NCBI GenBank assembly: GCA_019244745.1
Contig: JAFASF010000245.1
Coordinates: forward strand, 1 to 36,348
Direction of reading: 5' to 3'
Length of the DNA: 36,348 nucleotides
Source of the DNA: Solirubrobacterales bacterium
GTDB lineage: Bacteria > Actinomycetota > Thermoleophilia > Solirubrobacterales > Solirubrobacteraceae
The translations under genes and the position numbers were made by a program. Below are positions 31,417 to 36,348 of this stretch, in pieces; positions within the stretch are counted from its first letter, which is position 1, and every line of letters begins with the position of its first letter. The notes under the pieces were generated by a model. The model was not told where the DNA came from. It ran no database searches and worked only from the letters and a program-made list of their open reading frames with translations.

Positions 31417-32369
31417 CCCGGCGCGCCTGGGTGGCCTTCGCGGCGATGTCGCTGATCTGGGGCGTGCCCTACCTGTTCATCAAGATCGCGGTGGACGGCG
31501 GAGTCACGCCGCTCATGCTCGCCTGGGGGCGGGTCACGCTCGGGGCCTTGGTGCTGCTGGCGTTGGCGCGGCGGGCGGGCACGCTGCGGACGGTCCGCGG
31601 GCACTGGCGCTGGCTGGCCGCTTACGCGATCGCCGAGATCTCGATTCCGTTTCCGCTGATCGCGTTCGGCGAGCAGCGTGTGGCCTCGTCCCTGGCGGCG
31701 ATCATGATCGCGTCGGTGCCGCTGGTCGGAGCGGTGCTGGCGATGCGGTTCGACCACTCGGAGCGGCCCACACCGGTGCGCGCCCTCGGGTTGGTGCTCG
31801 GGTTCGGTGGCGTCATCGTGCTCGTGGGAATCGACGTCGCCGGACGGGCGGATGAGCTCCTCGGCGCGGGGGCGATCCTGGTTGCGGCCGTCGGCTACGC
31901 GATCGGGCCGATGGTGGTCAAGCATCGCCTAGGCGGCCTCGACGCGCGGGCGACGATGGGCTCGAGCCTGGCGATCGCGTCGGTGGTCCTGCTCGCCGGC
32001 GCCGCGGTCGACCGGCCGCAGCGGGTTCCTTCGGCCGGCGCGATCGCCGCGGTCGCCGTCCTCGGGCTGCTGTGCACGGCGGCCGCGTTTGTGATCTTCA
32101 CGGTGCTGATTCGCGAGGCCGGTACGAGCCGGGCCACGGTTATCACCTACATCAACCCGGTCGTTGCCGTCACCTTGGGCGTGGCGCTGCTCGGCGAGCG
32201 GCCGGGCGCCGGCGCGGTGGCCGGGTTGTTGCTGATTCTGGCCGGGTCGTGGCTGTCCACGGACGGGCGGCTGCCGCCGTCGCTGCGGCGGGCGGTGGCG
32301 GTGGTCCTGCGGTGGCGGGGCCGGCGTGAGCCGGCGGCCGAGCGATCGGTCGGGTGCGTGGAGGCGTAG
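31413..32369 (+). CDS. EamA/DMT-family transporter
   Basis: This 318-residue membrane protein has the ten-helix two-repeat EamA layout. Repeat 1 starts at WVAFAAMSLIWGVPYLFIKIAV, repeat 2 at GAILVAAVGYAIGPMVV, and it ends with a helix then a basic tail (LRRAVAVVLRWRGRREP). Family members export metabolites or amino acids. The start is ATG at 31413 in an ATGA overlap with the receiver gene. It is the last gene of the signalling operon; its stop is 26 bases before a palindromic repeat array. Confidence 0.9.
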   Translation: MTRRAWVAFAAMSLIWGVPYLFIKIAVDGGVTPLMLAWGRVTLGALVLLALARRAGTLRTVRGHWRWLAAYAIAEISIPFPLIAFGEQRVASSLAAIMIASVPLVGAVLAMRFDHSERPTPVRALGLVLGFGGVIVLVGIDVAGRADELLGAGAILVAAVGYAIGPMVVKHRLGGLDARATMGSSLAIASVVLLAGAAVDRPQRVPSAGAIAAVAVLGLLCTAAAFVIFTVLIREAGTSRATVITYINPVVAVTLGVALLGERPGAGAVAGLLLILAGSWLSTDGRLPPSLRRAVAVVLRWRGRREPAAERSVGCVEA

Positions 32370-32395
32370 GGCGGGTATCGGCCCCCGACAAACCC

Positions 32396-32676
32396 AGCGT
32401 GGGCAATACCTACGCGTATTCCATAGTTATTGCCCACGCTCCGGCGTGTCGCCCTCCCGACGCAGCGTGGGCCGAGCGGGGGTCGCTCCTGCCCCTCGTC
32501 CTCCGACGCAGCGTGGGAGATAACTGTCGCTATGCGGTAGATATTGCCCACGCTCCGGCCCCTGCGCCCTCCCAACGCAGCGTAGGAGATAACTGTCTCC
32601 ATGCGGTAGTTATCTCCCACGCTCGCGGGTGAGGGTGGGAGATAACTCGGACATAGTTCGAGATATTTCCCACGCT
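32396..32676. repeat. array of five 45-base palindromic units
   Basis: Each unit is exactly 45 bases: 32396-32440, 32464-32508 (decayed, left arm only), 32510-32554, 32579-32623 and 32632-32676. The arms begin AGCGTGGG and end CCCACGCT. Unit 1 has perfect 13-base arms and unit 4 has 16-base arms with one mismatch. The spacers after units 1 and 3 are also related (CCGG... GCCCTCCC... ACGC, 23-24 bases). Since 45 is a multiple of three and each unit is palindromic, both strands give similar peptides (SVG...IAHA or ISHA), but I do not think it is translated. It fills the gap between two convergent genes. Confidence 0.85.
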
Positions 32677-32781
32677 GGGCGGAGGCGTGATCCGGTGGAG
32701 ACCGGGGGGCGCACGCCGGCGGAGACCGGCGCGCCGGCTTGATCCGGCGGAGACTGGCGCGCCGGCGGTGACCCGGCGGAG
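32673..32781. repeat. GC-rich direct repeats of 24-29 bases
   Basis: Four related copies end in GGTGGAG or GGCGGAG at 32700, 32724, 32752 and 32781, with units of 24, 28 and 29 bases. Most contain the palindrome GGCGCGCC or a relative. The array begins where the palindromic array ends and lies just past the secG stop, so it could stop or stabilise secG transcripts. Confidence 0.7.
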
Positions 32782-32804
32782 CGCGCGCCGGCGCCCCAGT
32801 CAGC

Positions 32805-33032
32805 TCAGGAGATCTTGATCAGAACGATCGTGTTGATGGCAAACGCCACGGCAAACGCGATCGTCCAGCGATTCAGGTTGCGCTCGACCAGCGAACCGCC
32901 GCCGAACGGTCCTGCGCCGGTGCCCACGCCGAAGGCGCCCGACAAGCCCGAGTCCTTGCCCGAGTGCATCAGGATCAGGAAGACCAGCACGACGCAGATG
33001 AAGACCTGCACGACGCCGAGGACGGTTGCCAT
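32805..33032 (-). CDS. secG: SecG, protein translocase subunit
   Basis: SecG is the small third subunit of the SecYEG translocon. The 75-residue product has two membrane helices (about 4-22 and 57-73) and the conserved loop with GLSGAFGVGTGAGPFGGGS between them. Length and composition are typical. The start is ATG at 33032, six bases after the stop of the CcmI-like gene, so it ends the cytochrome c maturation operon. Confidence 0.95.
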   Translation of the reverse strand: MATVLGVVQVFICVVLVFLILMHSGKDSGLSGAFGVGTGAGPFGGGSLVERNLNRWTIAFAVAFAINTIVLIKIS

Positions 33033-33038
33033 GCCTCG

Positions 33039-33452
33039 CTACGGTAGCGCAGAGCGCTGATTTTCCGCGGCCGCGGCCGAGGCGGAGGCCGAGGCACGAT
33101 CGAGCGCCCGCAGGATCGTGAGCGCCTCGGCGCGCAGAGTCTGGTCGATCGCCTCGTAGTCGGCGTCGGACAGCTTGCCGGTCCGATGGTCGAGCTCGGC
33201 GTCGCGAATCTCGCGGTACTTGGCGTCGCGGGCAGCCTCGAGCTCGGCGATCTCCGAAGCCGACGGCGCCTCGCCCCCGCCCTCCGCGTTGCCCGTCACC
33301 TGAACGTGCGCCGGGCCGGCGTGGCCGTTTCGCCGAGCTGCGCCGTCGGTCCGCTCCCGAGAGGTCCGGTCGGCAGCTACCGCACGCAGCGGACCGCCAA
33401 CCACGACCACGACCACCGCCAAGACCGCGAAGATGATCAGGAACTCGAGCAC
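33039..33452 (-). CDS. CcmI-like cytochrome c biogenesis protein
   Basis: This 137-residue protein begins with one membrane helix (LEFLIIFAVLAVVVVVVGGPL). After a polar linker, it has ELEAARDAKYREIRDAELDHRTGKLSDADYEAIDQTLRAEALTILRALDRA (about 70-118), which is the helical motif following the helix in CcmI/CycH-type proteins, where it helps present apocytochrome c to the haem lyase. The TPR part is missing, so it is a short version. It lies 45 bases downstream of ccmF and six bases upstream of secG. Confidence 0.78.
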   Translation of the reverse strand: MLEFLIIFAVLAVVVVVVGGPLRAVAADRTSRERTDGAARRNGHAGPAHVQVTGNAEGGGEAPSASEIAELEAARDAKYREIRDAELDHRTGKLSDADYEAIDQTLRAEALTILRALDRASASASAAAAENQRSALP

Positions 33453-33497
33453 GTTGCTTCTGGGGCCGCCGTCATCCGCTGCCGCCGCGCGCCGGCG

Positions 33498-35729
33498 TTA
33501 GACCACCGTCTCCCGAGCGGGCAGGGCCGGCGCCGGGCTCCCCCGCCGCGCGGCCGACGGCACCGTCGCGCGCCGGCCCGCGAACGCCGGGATCGGCCAC
33601 AGCGCGATCAGTCCCCCGAACGCGATGATGAGCGCGCCCAGCCAGATCCAGGTCACGAGCGGGGAGACGATCAGCAGGAACTCGACGGGCCACGGATGGT
33701 TCACGAAGCGAGCTGTGAGGCCGGCGATCGCGCGGTCGCGCTCGGCCCACAGCGGCGCCAGCGCCTGCTGGGCCTGGGCAGGAGGCATGCCGACCACGGT
33801 CTTCATCTCCTGCGTCGCGAGCGCGGCGAACAGGCGATCTCCCTTGGAGATGTAGCCCTGGAGCGGCGTCAGATTGGGATTGATGACGGTCCAGATGTCC
33901 TTGGTCAGGCCGGCTCGCAGCCCCACGTTGCTGTCGGACTCGCCGTTGAAGAACCGCCCCAGGATGCCGAGACTCGCGTCCTGCGCGGGGTAGAACCCGC
34001 GCGTGGTCGTGAGCGTGCTGACGTGGTGGCCGCCCCTGGAGACGTCGAGGACGGCACCGAACGAGATCTTCTGGGCAGTCGCCTGCGCCGTCGGCCGCAC
34101 GTACCGGATCGTGTAGCCGTCAACGTGGGCGCGCTGCCCCGGCGCCAAGCTCACGTCCTGGGAATGCTGGAACGAGGACGAGGCGGCCACGCCCACCAGC
34201 AGCACCGCCAACCCGGCGTGGACGATGTAGCCACCGTAGCGCCGGCGGTTGCGACGTACCAGTTGGACCAGTGCGACCGGCACCGGGTCGCCGGTTATCG
34301 CTCGCCGCGCGATCACGCCGCGCCCGAACTCCTGGCCGACGGTGGCGACCACGAATGCGCCCAGGGCGAACATGATCAGCGCGAACGGCCGTGCGCTGAC
34401 CCCGCCCACGAGGAGTAGCGCGACGAGTGCGGCCGCCCCCGCCAGGACCGGCAGGGTGAAGTTCCGGCGCAGGTTTGCCGCCGTCACCCGCCGCCAGGCG
34501 ATGATCGGCCCGATCCCGGAGAGAAGGACGAGCACGAGCGCGAGCGGCACGATGAACGGCCGGAACGCAGGCGGTCCGACGGACACCTTCGTGCCAGTCA
34601 CGGCCTGGGAGATCAGCGGGAAGAACGTAACCCAGAAGATCACGAACACCATGCCGACCAGCACCAGGTTCTGGAACAGGAACACCGCCTCGCGGGACAA
34701 CAGCGAATCCAGTTGGGACTCCGAGCGAAGCTGCGGCCGCCGCCACACCACGAGGCCGATCCCGGCGGCGATCATCGCGGCGATGAGCAGCACGAACGGC
34801 ACGCCGAGGGTCGAGGCCCCGAAGGCGTGGATCGAGTCGAGCACGCCCGAGCGCACGAGGAACGTCCCCAGGATCGCGAGGGTCCCGCTCGCCAGGATCA
34901 GCGATACGTTCCAGACCTTCAGCATCCCGCGCTTCTCCTGGATCATGATCGAGTGGATGAACGCCGTCGTGCAGAGCCACGGCATCAGCGCAGCGTTCTC
35001 CACCGGATCCCAGGCCCAATACCCTCCCCAGCCGAGCTCGGTGTAGGACCATCGCGCCCCGAGCAGGATTCCGATCCCCAAGAACAGCCATGCGGCCAGC
35101 GCGAAGCGCCGCGTCACCACGATCCATTCCGAGCCCAGCCGACCCGTCACCAGGGCGCCGATCGCGAACGCGAACGGAACCGTCAGCAGCGTGTACCCGG
35201 AGTAGAGCATCGGGGGGTGGATCATCATGCTCGGATGAAGGAGCAGCGGATCGAGGCCCGCGCCCTCGGTCGGCGGGCTGGCGGTGGTCGCGAACGGGTT
35301 GGCGTAGAACACGGCCAAGGCGGTGAAGAAACCCGCGAACCCGAGCAATACGGCCGTGGCGTAGGGAGCGATTTCGCGAACCCGGTTGCGGGTCAGGAAC
35401 AGGATCAGGCTCGACCACAGCGACAGCAGCAATACCCACAGCAGCAGCGAGCCCTCCTGCGAGGACCAGGGGGCCGCGAGCTTGTAGAACGTCGGCGTCG
35501 TGGTCGAGGAATGGCCCGCGACCACGTTGAACGAGAAATCCGAGCGCACGAACGCGACCTCGAGGATCGCGAAGGCGCCGATCATCAGCGCCGCGAGCGC
35601 GTAGACGGAGCGGCGGCCCGAATCGACCCATTCCCGCCGGCCCGTGCGCGCCCCGTAGATCGAGGCGCCCGCTCCGTACGCCGCCACGAGCAGCCCGAGG
35701 ATCAGCAGTGCGCGACCGATCAGCGCCAT
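33498..35729 (-). CDS. ccmF: CcmF, cytochrome c haem lyase subunit
   Basis: CcmF, with its partners, attaches haem to apocytochrome c in system I. The 743-residue product (E. coli CcmF has 647) has many membrane helices, the tryptophan-rich WWD motif WGGYWAWDPVENAALMPWL (234-252), flanking histidines (HPPMLYSG near 171-178, HS near 259) and a large extracytoplasmic domain near 535-690. The start is ATG at 35729, one base after the ccmE stop (TGATATG), which couples the two. A C-terminal helix pair ends the protein. Confidence 0.95.
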   Translation of the reverse strand: MALIGRALLILGLLVAAYGAGASIYGARTGRREWVDSGRRSVYALAALMIGAFAILEVAFVRSDFSFNVVAGHSSTTTPTFYKLAAPWSSQEGSLLLWVLLLSLWSSLILFLTRNRVREIAPYATAVLLGFAGFFTALAVFYANPFATTASPPTEGAGLDPLLLHPSMMIHPPMLYSGYTLLTVPFAFAIGALVTGRLGSEWIVVTRRFALAAWLFLGIGILLGARWSYTELGWGGYWAWDPVENAALMPWLCTTAFIHSIMIQEKRGMLKVWNVSLILASGTLAILGTFLVRSGVLDSIHAFGASTLGVPFVLLIAAMIAAGIGLVVWRRPQLRSESQLDSLLSREAVFLFQNLVLVGMVFVIFWVTFFPLISQAVTGTKVSVGPPAFRPFIVPLALVLVLLSGIGPIIAWRRVTAANLRRNFTLPVLAGAAALVALLLVGGVSARPFALIMFALGAFVVATVGQEFGRGVIARRAITGDPVPVALVQLVRRNRRRYGGYIVHAGLAVLLVGVAASSSFQHSQDVSLAPGQRAHVDGYTIRYVRPTAQATAQKISFGAVLDVSRGGHHVSTLTTTRGFYPAQDASLGILGRFFNGESDSNVGLRAGLTKDIWTVINPNLTPLQGYISKGDRLFAALATQEMKTVVGMPPAQAQQALAPLWAERDRAIAGLTARFVNHPWPVEFLLIVSPLVTWIWLGALIIAFGGLIALWPIPAFAGRRATVPSAARRGSPAPALPARETVV

Positions 35730-35730
35730 A

Positions 35731-36135
35731 TCAATACGAGGCGCTCGCCGCCTGGTACTTGGAGGGGCACTTGGTGGTCAGCGAGTTCTGCTCGCCGATG
35801 AATACCGAGTCCCCCTCGTGGACCGTGACGAGAACCGCCCGGCCGGCGCGGAACGGATCCGGGACAATGCCCGTGTAGCGCACCGGGACCGAGAGCTTGA
35901 GCCTCGGATCGCGGATCCGAAACAGCAGCGCTGTCCCCTCCTGGTGCACCGATCCATTGAGCACGGTGCCGGCGAGTATGTAGGACTGGCCGGGTTTGGC
36001 CTTGCTCAGCAGCTGCGAGGCGGTGACCTCATCGCGCCCGGCGCTGAAGCTCGTATACACGAGGGCCGAGGCGAGCAGCACAGCGGCGGTCAAGGCGACG
36101 GCGAGGCGGATGGCTCGCTTGCGGCTGGGGTCCAT
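35731..36135 (-). CDS. ccmE: CcmE, cytochrome c haem chaperone of the CxxxY type
   Basis: CcmE carries haem covalently from the CcmABC(D) complex to CcmF. The 134-residue product has a basic start, one membrane anchor (about 9-30), an OB-fold domain (DEVTASQLLSKAKPGQSYILAGTV, LLFRIRD, VPVRYTGIVPDPFRAGRAVLV, HEGDSVFIGEQNSLT) and the haem-binding site C123-P-S-K-Y127. Classical CcmE has HxxxY there; a Cys-type variant is known from Desulfovibrio and archaea. The start ATG at 36135 is used because the upstream frame to 36234 has no similarity. It is upstream of ccmF by one base. Confidence 0.93.
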   Translation of the reverse strand: MDPSRKRAIRLAVALTAAVLLASALVYTSFSAGRDEVTASQLLSKAKPGQSYILAGTVLNGSVHQEGTALLFRIRDPRLKLSVPVRYTGIVPDPFRAGRAVLVTVHEGDSVFIGEQNSLTTKCPSKYQAASASY

Positions 36136-36348
36136 TCCTGTGTGAATTCTCCCATAACGCCTGTCGAGCGGACCGGGGGCGAGACTGCGTCCTCGAGGTC
36201 GCAAACCCCGCCGGTCTTCGAGCCAAGCACCCACCCGGCATGGCGATTAGCGCCGTGTTAGGGGCCAGGAATCGGTCGGGCGACCGCGAAACCATTTGCG
36301 CCGGGCGGCGTTGATATCTATGAACATGGTGGTTCGATCCAAGCCCAA
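36136..36348. other. intergenic end of the window, possible start of a rightward gene
   Basis: The region upstream of ccmE shows no complete gene. Near its right end, ATG at 36326 follows an AT-rich patch (GATATCTATGAAC). It could be the first codons of a rightward gene cut by the window edge, with a leaderless-type promoter as seen elsewhere. This is weak evidence. Confidence 0.3.

Noticed and set aside
32354-32632. Possible small repeat protein (SVG...IAHA units) read from either strand
   Set aside because: Similar peptides appear on both strands only because each unit is palindromic and 45 bases long; there is no ribosome-binding site or recognisable fold.
32396-32676. Possible CRISPR array
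   Set aside because: The 45-base units are palindromic with degenerate inner sequence, the spacers are related to one another or absent rather than unique, and no cas gene is in the window.
1-36348. tRNA, rRNA, insertion sequences, prophage genes
   Set aside because: I found no tRNA cloverleaf, rRNA segment, transposase or phage gene on either strand by eye; a covariance-model scan would be decisive.

Overview
The window is high-GC DNA with dense, strand-switching operons, GTG/TTG (and apparently CTG) starts, many 4-base stop/start overlaps, and -10 boxes placed 6-8 bases before start codons. Together with the gene families (group 1/2 sigma factor, NarL-type two-component pairs, DHA2 exporters, PaaABCD-type di-iron oxygenase, Cys-type CcmE) this suggests an actinobacterium, perhaps a Thermoleophilia-like lineage. 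That placement is inference; there is no rRNA gene to test it.

Positions 1-397 hold only repeats. Positions 398-9305 are an aromatic acyl-CoA catabolic locus. A leftward operon encodes PaaA, PaaD, PaaB, PaaC, a detached PaaD-type zinc ribbon and the repressor PaaX. A rightward operon diverges from a shared palindromic promoter and encodes an aldehyde dehydrogenase, an enoyl-CoA hydratase, a second aldehyde dehydrogenase, a hotdog thioesterase and an alpha/beta hydrolase. A broken benzoate-CoA-ligase-like gene lies at its end. The order is rearranged, PaaE is absent, and the PaaC-like subunit carries two ExxH motifs that classical PaaC has lost, so this may be a variant ring-activating enzyme.

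Positions 9389-13847 hold a metallo-beta-lactamase-fold hydrolase and two 14-helix MFS exporters around a MarR regulator with a perfect 9-2-9 operator. Positions 13969-18563 hold a small membrane protein, an XRE regulator, a YbjQ-family protein and a leftward operon: histidine kinase, response regulator, monooxygenase-like protein, ABC ATPase (apparent CTG start) and ABC permease. Positions 18763-23433 hold a single-domain RelA/SpoT-type HD hydrolase, a sigma-70 factor with a strong terminator, and pyruvate phosphate dikinase. Positions 23390-27648 hold a Tat-exported phospholipase C-type phosphoesterase, a PQQ-repeat lipoprotein and a Pro/Gly/Ser-rich membrane-anchored protein.

Positions 27761-32369 hold a signalling cluster (hybrid histidine kinase with two receiver-like domains, HD-GYP phosphodiesterase, CheY-like receiver) and an EamA transporter. 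Between it and the convergent secG lies an array of five 45-base palindromic units plus GC-rich direct repeats. The right end holds secG, a CcmI-like protein, ccmF and a CxxxY-type ccmE, pointing to system I cytochrome c maturation.
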